Positions 17,244-25,588 are shown, counted from the first letter of the stretch. The stretch: 64,000 nt of DNA from Cryobacterium sp. Y82 (GCF_002929495.1 NZ_PJJJ01000033.1:132123-196122), one strand, 5' to 3'. Numbers and translations are program-made. The notes: generated by a model from the letters alone, not told the origin.

Positions 17244-19252
17244 AGCGAGACCACAATCAGCACGATGAGAAGAGCAACGAAAGAATAGGACAGGTAGCGG
17301 TGGATGCTGCCGTTGGCGACGTGGCGCACGACGATTCCGTAGCGCTGGATTAGGTTGAGCACCGGTCGATATAGCCGGGTTTCGAAGACGTCCGAGACGC
17401 GCTGTTCCACCCGCACCCGCTCCACCAAATATCGGGACTCGGCCACGTGGGTGACCTGCACGTCGCGTGACGGCTTGAGCACGTCGTCGAAGACCCGCAT
17501 GAGCGGCTCCGCGTAGGAGGTTGCCGTGTACTGCATACGCGGCCGTGCCCGGGAGCCGCCACCACCCCAGGGCAGCTCGACCGTGCGATGTGGATACCGA
17601 CGGGCCGACACGATGATCGAGACGATCACGGGAATGGCCACCAGTGCCGACAAAACGACGAGCATGATCGGGTCGAGTACCGCCCCGATACCCGGAAGCG
17701 AGACGCCGCCGAGGCCGACGGACTGCACGGCGGCGTCCGGGTTCGGGCTGACGGTGTGCGCGACGAGCGCGGCAATCGGTCCGGGGAGCAGTCCGAGGGC
17801 GAGCACGAAAAGGGCGCCGAGGGCGAGCGAGAGTTGCATTAGCGGCGGCACCTCGCGGGCATCCGCTGCTTCGATGCTGCGTGGTCGAGCCAGGAAGGCG
17901 ATGCCATAGGCCTTGACGAAGGTGAGCAGGGCGAGGCCGGCGGTGAGAGCGACCACAGCGACGGCCACGGGCATGGCAACGGATGCTGCGACCGAGACGA
18001 CCGCCCCGTCAAGGCGACCGCCGTGAATGAGTGATTGGAGCAGCATCCACTCGGCGACGAAGCCGCTCGTGATGGGGATCGCGGCGGCGCCGAGGCTGGC
18101 AATCCCGAAAGCCGTGGCGGTGACGGGCATGCGGGCGCCGAGCCCGCCGAGCCGGTCGAGGTTGCGTTCGCCGGTGGCGTGGATGATGGCGCCGGCGCCG
18201 AGGAACAGTGTCGATTTGAACGCCGCGTGGCTGACGGCGAGGAGCAGGGCGGCCACGAGCGCGGCATCCGCTGCCGCTTGCGCGTCGTAACCGCGCAGCA
18301 GCATGCTCGCGCCGAGTCCGAGAAAGACCAGGCCCATATTTTCGGTCGTCGAGTAGGCCAGCAGTACCTTGAGATCGCTCGACACGGACGCCTGCAGAAT
18401 GCCATAGAGAGCGGATGCGCCACCGACGACCATGATCGCAATGCCCCACCAGGCGGGGCCGTCGGGCAACAGCCGAACGCACACCAGCAGACCGCCGTAA
18501 ACGCCGATCTTGACCATCGCGCCACTCATCGCAGCCGAGACGTGGCTGGGAGCTTCGGGAAGCACCCTGGGTACCCAGACGTGCAGCGGCACCAGTTCAG
18601 CCTTGCCGCCGAAGCCGAGCAAAAACAGCACGAAAGCCACGTTCGCAGGCCCCGGTTCGATCGCTTGCAGGCTGCTGAAGCTCGTTCCGCCCGAGGCTGC
18701 GGCGAGCACGGCAAAGCCAGCGAGAATGAAGAAGAAACTCAGCTGCGACATCGCCGAGTACCAGATTCCGGCCGAGGCGACCCTCGTGCGGCTGGCGTGG
18801 TCAGCCAGCAGCAGCAGGGTGGAGCCGAGGGTCATGATCTCCCAGGCCAGCAGAAACGAGACCGAGTCGGTCGCGGCCGGCACCAGCTGCATGCCCACGA
18901 GGAACATCGGCATGGCAACCCAGGCGGTGCGGCTCGCGTCGGGTCCGCGGGTGGAACTCATCGAGTAGAGCGAGACGAGAATGCCCACACCAGAGACGAT
19001 GAGCATGAACAGGCCACCGAGGCGGTCGGGGGCCAATACGAGCGGGTCCATCGGCAGGGTGATCGAAATGCGCAGGCTACCGGTGCCGCCGAGCATGGCC
19101 CCGAGGCCGGTCAGAAAGCCGGTGACCGCGATGAGGGCGCAGAGGATGCCGCCCGCCCGCGATCGCAGAGACGGTGCCGCCGTCAGAGCGGTCACCACGG
19201 CCAGTGCGCCGAGGCCGAGTTGCAGGAGCAATCCTGCTTCCATACCGGTCAT
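17240..19252 (-). CDS. HyfB/NuoL-like antiporter-type membrane subunit
   Basis: A 670-residue membrane protein of about 16 helices. It has the antiporter core ending in helices that carry SFFFILAGFAVLAAA, GGKAELVPLHVWVPRVLPEAPSHVSAAMSG and YSTTENMGLVFLGLG. The C-terminal ~120 residues form a soluble loop and a last helix, as in HyfB/HycC. It overlaps the FeS subunit gene by ATGA. Together with the HyfF-like subunit it gives the complex two antiporter-type modules, so ion pumping or ion-driven chemistry is the expected role. Confidence 0.88.
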   Translation of the reverse strand: MTGMEAGLLLQLGLGALAVVTALTAAPSLRSRAGGILCALIAVTGFLTGLGAMLGGTGSLRISITLPMDPLVLAPDRLGGLFMLIVSGVGILVSLYSMSSTRGPDASRTAWVAMPMFLVGMQLVPAATDSVSFLLAWEIMTLGSTLLLLADHASRTRVASAGIWYSAMSQLSFFFILAGFAVLAAASGGTSFSSLQAIEPGPANVAFVLFLLGFGGKAELVPLHVWVPRVLPEAPSHVSAAMSGAMVKIGVYGGLLVCVRLLPDGPAWWGIAIMVVGGASALYGILQASVSSDLKVLLAYSTTENMGLVFLGLGASMLLRGYDAQAAADAALVAALLLAVSHAAFKSTLFLGAGAIIHATGERNLDRLGGLGARMPVTATAFGIASLGAAAIPITSGFVAEWMLLQSLIHGGRLDGAVVSVAASVAMPVAVAVVALTAGLALLTFVKAYGIAFLARPRSIEAADAREVPPLMQLSLALGALFVLALGLLPGPIAALVAHTVSPNPDAAVQSVGLGGVSLPGIGAVLDPIMLVVLSALVAIPVIVSIIVSARRYPHRTVELPWGGGGSRARPRMQYTATSYAEPLMRVFDDVLKPSRDVQVTHVAESRYLVERVRVEQRVSDVFETRLYRPVLNLIQRYGIVVRHVANGSIHRYLSYSFVALLIVLIVVSL

Positions 19253-19734
19253 CGGCCGGTCATCCGGCGCAGGGCGCGCACAATATCAGTCGGCTCTGGC
19301 GGGCTCCCCGGTACCTCGATATCAACGTGCACGAAATCGGAAACGGGCCCGCTGATGCCGTAGCCATCGCGGAAGACGCCGCCATGCAGGGCGCAATCAC
19401 CGACCGCGATCACGAACCGGGGCGTGGGGGTGGCCTCGATGGTGCGCAGCATCGGCTGAGCCATATTGCGGGTCACGCTGCCGACGATGAGCAGCACGTC
19501 GGCGTGCCGCGGCGAGGGAACCAGGCGCACGCCATAGCGTTCCACGTCGTAGACGGGGCCGAATGCGGCAGCCACCTCGAGTGCGCAGTCGTTGCAGCCA
19601 CCGGCATTGATGAAACGCACCTGCACGCTGCCACCAAAGACCGAAGCCCCTGCAAACAGCGGCGGGCCAGGCGGCGCCGGTTCGGCAATGCGTGAGCCGT
19701 GCCGAATGAGGGTGGCCAATCGCAGGAAACTCAT
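19249..19734 (-). CDS. NuoB/HycG-like FeS subunit with Cys-to-Ser change
   Basis: A 161-residue protein of the complex I NuoB family. Cluster residues C47 and C50 (GGCNDC) and C114 (VGDCALHGG) are present. The fourth ligand, normally in VPGCPP, is Ser144 (VPGSPPEP; codon AGC read on the minus strand). The protein has only these three cysteines. The [4Fe-4S] cluster may therefore be Ser-ligated, incomplete or absent. First gene of the operon; its upstream region holds a 24-bp AT-rich palindrome. Confidence 0.85.
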   Translation of the reverse strand: MSFLRLATLIRHGSRIAEPAPPGPPLFAGASVFGGSVQVRFINAGGCNDCALEVAAAFGPVYDVERYGVRLVPSPRHADVLLIVGSVTRNMAQPMLRTIEATPTPRFVIAVGDCALHGGVFRDGYGISGPVSDFVHVDIEVPGSPPEPTDIVRALRRMTGR

Positions 19735-19926
19735 ACAAGTCCCCGGCGTGCATGCATGTTCACGACACTGCTGCCTTCTCTGGGGAACGCGAAAGTCGAA
19801 GATGTTGGGCAGGCGACGGATGGCGCGGTGCGTCTGGTTGAGTGCAAGACTACCAGCGCAGATAACTTCATTACTTCTTTATATAACTATATGAAGAATT
19901 TAGCAAATAGATCGGGTTTGGACCGC
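19735..19926. other. Promoter region of the hydrogenase-related operon
   Basis: This 192-bp gap between the operon start and the end of the Lrp gene is partly AT-rich (about 19858-19918), unlike the flanking DNA. It holds the palindrome listed separately. No gene is seen in it. Confidence 0.5.
19875..19898. promoter_or_regulatory. 24-bp AT-rich palindrome, putative operator
   Basis: TTCTTTATATA and TATATGAAGAA form an 11-bp inverted repeat (10 of 11 matching) around AC. It lies about 140 bp upstream of the first gene of the hydrogenase-related operon. It could bind a dimeric regulator such as the nearby ArsR-type protein, or contain the promoter itself. Confidence 0.5.
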
Positions 19927-20391
19927 TTACCCGCGGCGGTCGAGCAGCGGTGTGAGTCGATACGGGATAACTTCACCCATGGCGAGCGAGGTCTCAGTGC
20001 GCTCAACACCGTCGCAGGCGAGGATCGTACCGTCGATGCGAAACAGGTCGGCGGCATCCGTGCAGACCACCCGCACGAGCAGATCGGTCTGCCCGCTCAT
20101 GCCGTGCGCCTGCACGATCTCGGGGATTAGGGCCAGGTCGAGCACAATCTGCGCGAGCCGTTTTTGCCGCACGTGCACCTCGATGAACGCGGTCAGGGGG
20201 TAGCCGAGGGCAGCTGGATTGATGCGGCGATCGAAGCCGAGAAAGGCGCCAGAGTCTTCCAATCGCTTCATGCGTGCCTGCACGGTATTGCGAGAAAGTC
20301 CCAGCGTGTCGGCGAGCGCAACGAAGGTACTGCGCGGGTCGGCGGAGAGTGCTTGGAGGAGCTTTGTGTCGGTCTTGTCAAGGCTGTACAT
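19927..20391 (-). CDS. Lrp/AsnC-family regulator divergent from bkd genes
   Basis: A 154-residue protein: an N-terminal helix-turn-helix (DKTDTKLLQALSADPRSTFVALADTLGLS split over residues 4-32, then RNTVQARMKRLEDSG) and a C-terminal RAM/AsnC ligand domain with the TDLLVRVVC strand. Lrp-type proteins commonly sense branched-chain amino acids. The divergent bkdABC genes make it the likely local controller (BkdR-like). The start is set at MYSLDKT; six extra codons upstream are not family-like. No ribosome site is visible, and TAATGT 8 nt upstream hints at very short-leader expression. Confidence 0.85.
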   Translation of the reverse strand: MYSLDKTDTKLLQALSADPRSTFVALADTLGLSRNTVQARMKRLEDSGAFLGFDRRINPAALGYPLTAFIEVHVRQKRLAQIVLDLALIPEIVQAHGMSGQTDLLVRVVCTDAADLFRIDGTILACDGVERTETSLAMGEVIPYRLTPLLDRRG

Positions 20392-20458
20392 AGTGCAAAA
20401 CATTAACATGCTCTGGCGAGCGTGGATAGGGCACTTTGCTCACTATTTTTGACAGTGG

Positions 20459-20487
20459 TTGTGCTCTCTGTTGGGTCGACATAGGCT
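20459..20487 (+). promoter_or_regulatory. Putative bkdA promoter
   Basis: TTGTGC and TAGGCT are separated by 17 nt in the gap between the Lrp gene and bkdA. A transcript would start near 20494. Confidence 0.3.
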
Positions 20488-20522
20488 CACGTCAACTTTA
20501 GCAATGACGCTCGGAGCGACCC

Positions 20523-21635
20523 ATGATTGATTTTTCCCCTCAGCTCGTGCAGCTTCTCTCGATTGAAGGCGAGCGGATACCTCGCGGCGATTTCGACCCG
20601 TGGGTTGAAGACCTCGATGGCCCAGCTCTCCTGGCGCTCTACAGAGACATGGTCGTGGTGCGCCGCATTGACACCGAAGCCACAGCCCTGCAGCGCCAGG
20701 GCGAACTCGGCCTGTGGCCGCCGCTGCTCGGTCAGGAAGCTGCGCAGATCGGCTCGGCCCGCGCCCTGCGCCGTGACGACTTCATCTTTCCGAGCTACCG
20801 CGAGAACGCCGTCGCCTACTGCCGTGGCGTGAAACTTACCGACATCGTCAAGGTCTGGCGCGGCAACGCCCAGTCCGGCTGGGACCCGTACACGGTCCAA
20901 ATGGCCACCCCGGCCATCATTATTGGCGCGCAAACGCTGCACGCCACCGGGTGGGCGCTAGGCGCCCAGCGCGACGACGTCGATTCCGTCGCCATTACCT
21001 ATTTTGGTGACGGTGCCACGAGCGAGGGCGATGTGAACGAGGCCATGGTCTTCGCGGCGAGCTTCCAGGCCCCGGTGGTCTTCTTCTGCCAGAACAACCA
21101 GTGGGCCATTTCCGAGCCGGTCGGGGTGCAGGCGCACCGCAATATCGCCGATCGCGCGCCGGGCTTTGGCATCCCCAGCCTGCGCATCGACGGAAACGAC
21201 GTGATCGCGGTCACGGCTGCGACCCGCATAGCTCTCGACCGGGCTCGCACCGGTGGCGGCCCCACCTTCATCGAAGCCGTCACCTACCGCATGGGACCGC
21301 ACACCACAGCGGATGACCCCACCCGCTATCGAGACCCGGCGGAACTGGCCGAGTGGAAGACGCGCGACCCCCTGCTGCGTCTGCACCGGCTGCTGACCAG
21401 CCTCGGTGAAATCACGCCCGAGGTCGAGGCGGCCACTGCTGCGCTAGCCGATGCCGCAGCCGCCGAATTACGCGCCGGCTGCATCGGCATGCCCGACCCC
21501 GAACCGCTGAGCGTGTTCGACCACGTCTATGCCACCCCCAACGCCACCCTCGAGCGCCAGCGCGCCGACTACGCCGGCTACCTCACGAGCTTTGGCGCCG
21601 AACACGATAGTGCCGAACAGAATCGAAAGGCGTGA
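20523..21635 (+). CDS. bkdA: Branched-chain 2-oxoacid dehydrogenase E1 alpha subunit
   Basis: A 370-residue ThDP enzyme subunit. It has the GDGATSEGD diphosphate/Mg motif followed by NNQWAIS, and QEAAQIGSARAL near the N-terminus. With E1 beta it decarboxylates 2-oxoacids and passes the acyl group to E2. The sequence alone does not separate pyruvate from branched-chain substrates. The divergent Lrp regulator and the leucine-degradation operon nearby favour branched-chain oxoacids. The ATG at 20523 has CGGAGC upstream. Its stop overlaps the start of bkdB. Confidence 0.88.
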   Translation: MIDFSPQLVQLLSIEGERIPRGDFDPWVEDLDGPALLALYRDMVVVRRIDTEATALQRQGELGLWPPLLGQEAAQIGSARALRRDDFIFPSYRENAVAYCRGVKLTDIVKVWRGNAQSGWDPYTVQMATPAIIIGAQTLHATGWALGAQRDDVDSVAITYFGDGATSEGDVNEAMVFAASFQAPVVFFCQNNQWAISEPVGVQAHRNIADRAPGFGIPSLRIDGNDVIAVTAATRIALDRARTGGGPTFIEAVTYRMGPHTTADDPTRYRDPAELAEWKTRDPLLRLHRLLTSLGEITPEVEAATAALADAAAAELRAGCIGMPDPEPLSVFDHVYATPNATLERQRADYAGYLTSFGAEHDSAEQNRKA

Positions 21636-22693
21636 TGACCATGACCCCACTGATGACCCCGGCAACCGTGTCAACGGTTCCCGGCCTCAACGCGCCACAA
21701 CCTATCCCGCTCAGCGAGACCAAAACCCTCACCATGGGCAAGGCCATCAACGAGGGTCTGCGCCAGGCCATGCTCGACGACCCCAGGGTGGTACTGCTGG
21801 GTGAGGATATCGGAGCCCTCGGCGGAGTCTTTCGGGTGACGAGCGACCTGCTCGCCCAGTTCGGGGCTCGCCGGGTCATCGACACCCCACTCGCCGAATC
21901 CGCAATCATCGGCACCGCCGTCGGCCTCGCCTATCGCGGCTACCGCCCGGTCTGTGAGATTCAGTTCGACGGCTTCATCTTTCCCGGCTTCGACCAGATC
22001 GTCAGCCAGGTCGCCAAGTTCCACTACCGCACCCAGGGCGCCGTGCGCATGCCGATCACTATCCGGGTGCCGTTCGGCGGTGGAATCGGAGCGGCCGAAC
22101 ACCACTCCGAATCGCCAGAGGCTTACTTCACCCACACCTCCGGCCTTCGAGTAATCGCCGTCTCCAACGCCCAGGACGCCTACAGTCTTATTCGGCAGGC
22201 CATCGCGAGCGACGACCCGGTGCTCTACTTCGAGCCCAAGCGCCGCTACCACGTCAAGGGCGAGGTCGTGCCGGAGCTCGGGCTCTCGATGGAGCAGGCC
22301 GTCATCGTGCGCCCGGGAACGGACGTCACACTCCTTGCCTACGGAGCGCTCGTGACGACCGCGCGGGACGCGGCGCTCGCCGCTTTCGACGAGGGCATCT
22401 CGATCGAGGTCATCGACCTGCGGTCGCTGTCACCGGTGGATTATGCGGTGGTGGAGGCATCCGTTCGTAAAACCGGGCGACTTGTCGTGACGCACGAGGC
22501 GGCACAGTCGGGCGGACTCGGCGGCGAGATCATCGCGACCGTCACCGAACGCTGCTTCAGCTACCTGGAGTCGGCCCCGGTGCGGGTCACCGGTTTTGAT
22601 GTGCCGTACCCGCCAGCCAAGCTGGAAAGCTGTCACCTGCCCGACCTCGACCGCATTCTCGACGGTGTCGACCGGGTCATGGGGCGCCGATGA
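21635..22693 (+). CDS. bkdB: Branched-chain 2-oxoacid dehydrogenase E1 beta subunit
   Basis: A 352-residue protein with the transketolase pyrimidine-binding fold: VVLLGEDIGALGGVFRVT, DTPLAESAIIGTAVGLA and the C-terminal transketolase_C domain (LLAYGALVTTARDAA). The ATG at 21635 overlaps the bkdA stop (TGATG), with AAAGG just upstream. It completes the E1 heterotetramer. Confidence 0.9.
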   Translation: MTMTPLMTPATVSTVPGLNAPQPIPLSETKTLTMGKAINEGLRQAMLDDPRVVLLGEDIGALGGVFRVTSDLLAQFGARRVIDTPLAESAIIGTAVGLAYRGYRPVCEIQFDGFIFPGFDQIVSQVAKFHYRTQGAVRMPITIRVPFGGGIGAAEHHSESPEAYFTHTSGLRVIAVSNAQDAYSLIRQAIASDDPVLYFEPKRRYHVKGEVVPELGLSMEQAVIVRPGTDVTLLAYGALVTTARDAALAAFDEGISIEVIDLRSLSPVDYAVVEASVRKTGRLVVTHEAAQSGGLGGEIIATVTERCFSYLESAPVRVTGFDVPYPPAKLESCHLPDLDRILDGVDRVMGRR

Positions 22694-24066
22694 TCAAGGT
22701 ATTCAAGCTGCCCGACCTCGGTGAGGGTCTCACCGAAAGCGAGATTGTGGCCTGGCTCGTCGCGCCGGGCGATGCGGTCACGCTCAACCAGCACATCGCG
22801 GACGTGGAAACGGCCAAGGCCGTCGTCGAGTTGCCAAGCCCGTTTGCCGGGGTCGTGCGCGTGTTGCACCAGCCGGCCGGGGTGGTCGTGCATGTCGGTG
22901 AACCAATTGTCTCCTTCGACATCGGCGGCGCCGATGAGCCCACAGCTTCGACGCCGAAAGCGGATGCTGTGGCTCCGGCCGAGCAGCGCGAGGCCAATCT
23001 GGTCGGCTATGGCCCCGCCGTCGAGCGCAGCGGACACCCCCAGCGTCGTGCCCGAACGGGCGCCCGTGAGGCGTCGGTGCCCGCAGCATCCGTCGAACCA
23101 CCCGCCACGCCCGCCGAACCGCCTGTCGAACCACCGGCCACGGCATCCACTGGCGAGAGACCGCGCTCGACGCCGCCGGTCCGCGCCCTGGCCCGTGACC
23201 TCGGGATTGACCTCCATACGGTCACGGGAACCGGAAAGGACGGCCTGATCACGCGTGATGATGTTCGCGCTCGTATCACCGAGTCAGTGCCGGCACCCGA
23301 CCGGCACGGGGCCGGGTCACCCGGTGTGACGACCACCCAGCCGGCCGCGAGCCTCGGCGACGACGTGCGCGAGACCCGCTCACCGATCAAGAGCCTGCGC
23401 AAACTCACGGCGGCCGCCATGGTGCAGAGCGCGTTCACCGCGCCACATGTAACCGAGTTTCTCACCATCGACGTCACCCCGACCGTCGAACTGCTCGATT
23501 CCCTCCGCGCCGACCGGCAGTTCGCCGACGCGGGCATTGGCATTCTCGCCGTGGTGGCCAAGGCACTCTGCCTGGCCGTAGGCCGCACGCCGTCGCTGAA
23601 CACCCGGTGGGATGAGCCAGCCGGTGAGATCGTGCAGTTTCACCACGTGAACCTCGGCGTCGCTGCCGCAACCCCGCGCGGGCTGCTCGTGCCAAACATC
23701 ATCGACGCTGACCGACTCGACCTGCGCGGCCTCGCTGCGGCGCTCGCCGACCTCACGACGGCAGCGCGGGCCGGCACAACGACCCCGGCGGCACTGTCCG
23801 GCGGCACCATCACCATCACCAATATCGGAGTGTTCGGCATCGACGCCGGCACGCCCATTTTGAACCCGGGGGAGGCGGCGATTCTCGCGATGGGCGCCAT
23901 CCGCTCTCGGCCGTGGGAGTTTCGCGGCGAGGTCGCGCTGCGCAAGGTGCTCACGCTCAGCCTGTCGTTCGACCACCGACTGGTCGACGGCGAGCAGGGT
24001 TCGCGCTTTCTCGCCGACATCGGCACGATCCTCGCCGATCCGGCCCGCGTGCTGACCATGGTCTAG
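22690..24066 (+). CDS. bkdC: Dihydrolipoamide acyltransferase (E2)
   Basis: A 458-residue E2 with one lipoyl domain (lysine K43 in ETAKAV), an Ala/Pro-rich linker, a peripheral subunit-binding domain (RALARDLGIDLHTVTGTGKDG across ~160-190) and a C-terminal acyltransferase domain. The catalytic DHRLVDG is near residue 430. ATGA overlap with bkdB. No E3 (lpd) is in the window, so E3 must be shared with another complex. Confidence 0.92.
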   Translation: MIKVFKLPDLGEGLTESEIVAWLVAPGDAVTLNQHIADVETAKAVVELPSPFAGVVRVLHQPAGVVVHVGEPIVSFDIGGADEPTASTPKADAVAPAEQREANLVGYGPAVERSGHPQRRARTGAREASVPAASVEPPATPAEPPVEPPATASTGERPRSTPPVRALARDLGIDLHTVTGTGKDGLITRDDVRARITESVPAPDRHGAGSPGVTTTQPAASLGDDVRETRSPIKSLRKLTAAAMVQSAFTAPHVTEFLTIDVTPTVELLDSLRADRQFADAGIGILAVVAKALCLAVGRTPSLNTRWDEPAGEIVQFHHVNLGVAAATPRGLLVPNIIDADRLDLRGLAAALADLTTAARAGTTTPAALSGGTITITNIGVFGIDAGTPILNPGEAAILAMGAIRSRPWEFRGEVALRKVLTLSLSFDHRLVDGEQGSRFLADIGTILADPARVLTMV

Positions 24067-24270
24067 CCCCTCCTCATCATCCATAGGTCTGCCACCGGGC
24101 CAGCACCAGTCGTCCCCGCCCCCTTCTCGCGCATAACTCCTGCAATTTGTAAGACCGACCAAAAAGTGCCGCGGAATTTTGCAGCAGCCAGGTTTCGGTT
24201 CTGCAGATTGCAGGAGTTGTGCACCAGACGGGCGATTGACCGGGGCGCGTAGGCGTAGCAGAGTTGAGGC
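24067..24270. other. Intergenic region with long hairpin after bkdC
   Basis: These 204 bp hold no gene. The main feature is an inverted repeat at 24131-24222, described separately. Confidence 0.6.
24131..24222. repeat. 92-bp imperfect inverted repeat (REP/MITE-like)
   Basis: A 19-base arm at 24131-24149 (GCATAACTCCTGCAATTTG) and its near-complement at 24204-24222 match at 17 of 19 positions. Pairing continues inward through the GACCGACC and GGTTTCGGTTC stretches with a small offset. It could act as a terminator, an mRNA stabiliser, or be a dispersed repeat element. Copies elsewhere in the genome would decide this. Confidence 0.65.
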
Positions 24271-24933
24271 ATGAACCCTCAAGGCGCACTCCTCGCTCCC
24301 TTTGCGACGAAGAAACAGCTGGCGGGCACCGCTTTCGTGCATCTCGACGGATGCCTGCATGCCACGTTTCGCACCAAAGACTTCGCATCCGCCCTCGAAC
24401 TGGTCAATCGTGTCGGCGAGGCCGCCGAGGCGCTGAATCACCATCCCGACGTGCGCCTGGGCTACGGGGCGGTGTCGCTCGTGCTGACCTCGCACGATGC
24501 CGGGGGAGTCACCGCGCGCGATCTCGAGCTCGCGGCCCGGGTGCAGCAGATCGCCGACACCCTCGGTGCCACCGCGCGTCCGGCGCGGCCGACGCGCTAC
24601 GACATTGCGATCGACTGCACCGACGCGGATGCCGTGCGTCCATTCTGGCGGGTCGGGCTCGGCTACATCGAGATCACCGGCGACGACGGAGTAGAACTCG
24701 TCGACCCACGGGGCCTCGCCCCCAAGGTGTGGTTCCAGCACATGGAAATCGCCCGCGCCGATCGCAACCGCATTCACCTGGACGTCTACGTCCCCAGTGA
24801 CGACGCCGAAGACCTGGTCGAGGCGGTGCTTGAGGTTGGCGGCGTGCTGCTCTCCGACGAGCACGCCCCCGACTGGTGGGTGCTCGCCGACGTAGAGGGT
24901 AACGAGCTCTGCGTCTGCACCGCCGCGTTCTGA
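24271..24933 (+). CDS. PCD-like plus VOC-domain fusion protein
   Basis: A 220-residue protein. Residues ~1-95 match pterin-4a-carbinolamine dehydratase (LNHHPDVRLGYGAVSLVLTS then GGVTARDLELA), including the His-His-Pro active-site motif. Residues ~105-220 are a glyoxalase/VOC-like domain (RYDIAIDCTDADAVRPFWR and NRIHLDVYV). Such fusions occur in actinobacteria without pterin-dependent hydroxylases, so the role is unknown. It stands alone between the bkd genes and the TetR regulator. Confidence 0.75.
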   Translation: MNPQGALLAPFATKKQLAGTAFVHLDGCLHATFRTKDFASALELVNRVGEAAEALNHHPDVRLGYGAVSLVLTSHDAGGVTARDLELAARVQQIADTLGATARPARPTRYDIAIDCTDADAVRPFWRVGLGYIEITGDDGVELVDPRGLAPKVWFQHMEIARADRNRIHLDVYVPSDDAEDLVEAVLEVGGVLLSDEHAPDWWVLADVEGNELCVCTAAF

Positions 24934-24949
24934 CCGTTCGCGCGGGCCA

Positions 24950-25549
24950 TTACACGGCCGGCAGGCCGAGAGCGGCGAGGGCCATCTCCTCGAGCAGGGT
25001 GCGCACGGCGGTGTGCGAGGATGCACGGGCGCTGTGCGGCGTTGAGTTGAGCAGCCCGAAGGTCGCGTGGGCGCGAATGCGGAGCAGCGCCTCGTCGACC
25101 GCAGGGTGCACCCGATGCAAAACCTGAACCCACAGTTCCACGTACTCGCGCTGCAGCAGCCGCACCCGATGCCGGTCCGACTCCGCGAGGCTGTCCAGGT
25201 CGCGGTCCTGCACGCGGATCACCTCGGGGTTCGACAGCGCGAAGTCAACGTGGAAGCGCACGAGGTCGCCCAGGGCGGCCGCGGCATCCGTTGTCTCCGT
25301 CACAACGGTTTGGCCACCGGCGACCAGATCCTCGCTCACATCGATGAGCAGCGCGGCGAGCACGGCCTGTTTGCCGTTGAAGTGACGGTAAACCGCTGGC
25401 CCGCTCACCCCAGCGGCCGCGCCAAGATCTTCAATCGAGACCCCGTTGAATCCGGACTGGGCGAAGAGCGTAGCTGCGGCGCTGAGCAGGGCCGAGCGTC
25501 GCTCAGCTTTGGCTCGACTCCGCGACGTAGCTTCGATCGGTGCGCTCAT
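24950..25549 (-). CDS. TetR-family regulator of the leucine-degradation operon
   Basis: A 199-residue protein with an N-terminal TetR helix-turn-helix (LLSAAATLFAQSGFNGVS, then VSGPAVYRHFNGKQAVLAAL) and a C-terminal ligand domain of the SACE_7040/AcnR type. It is divergent from the carboxylase operon, with two operator-like sites in between, so it probably represses that operon and itself in response to an acyl-CoA. The ATG at 25549 is preferred over GTG 25561 because GGAGG lies just upstream of it. Confidence 0.85.
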   Translation of the reverse strand: MSAPIEATSRSRAKAERRSALLSAAATLFAQSGFNGVSIEDLGAAAGVSGPAVYRHFNGKQAVLAALLIDVSEDLVAGGQTVVTETTDAAAALGDLVRFHVDFALSNPEVIRVQDRDLDSLAESDRHRVRLLQREYVELWVQVLHRVHPAVDEALLRIRAHATFGLLNSTPHSARASSHTAVRTLLEEMALAALGLPAV

Positions 25550-25570
25550 GCGAGCCTCCACTGGACATTT

Positions 25571-25588
25571 CAGTTAATCCTCACTAAC
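25571..25588. promoter_or_regulatory. TetR operator site 1
   Basis: CAGTTAATCCTCACTAAC is the reverse-strand version of site 2 at 25599: both fit GTTAGT-N6-TTAACTG. It lies between the divergent TetR and carboxylase genes. Confidence 0.6.

Noticed and set aside
18035..19363. 442-codon plus-strand frame
   Set aside because: Antisense to the HyfB-like gene; highly charged product without any domain.
12656..19734. Calling the operon a functional hydrogenase or formate hydrogenlyase
   Set aside because: The large subunit lacks all four Ni-Fe cysteines and no formate dehydrogenase is present.
23380..25026. 548-codon minus-strand frame
   Set aside because: Spans bkdC, the hairpin region and the PCD-VOC gene in antisense; no recognisable domain.
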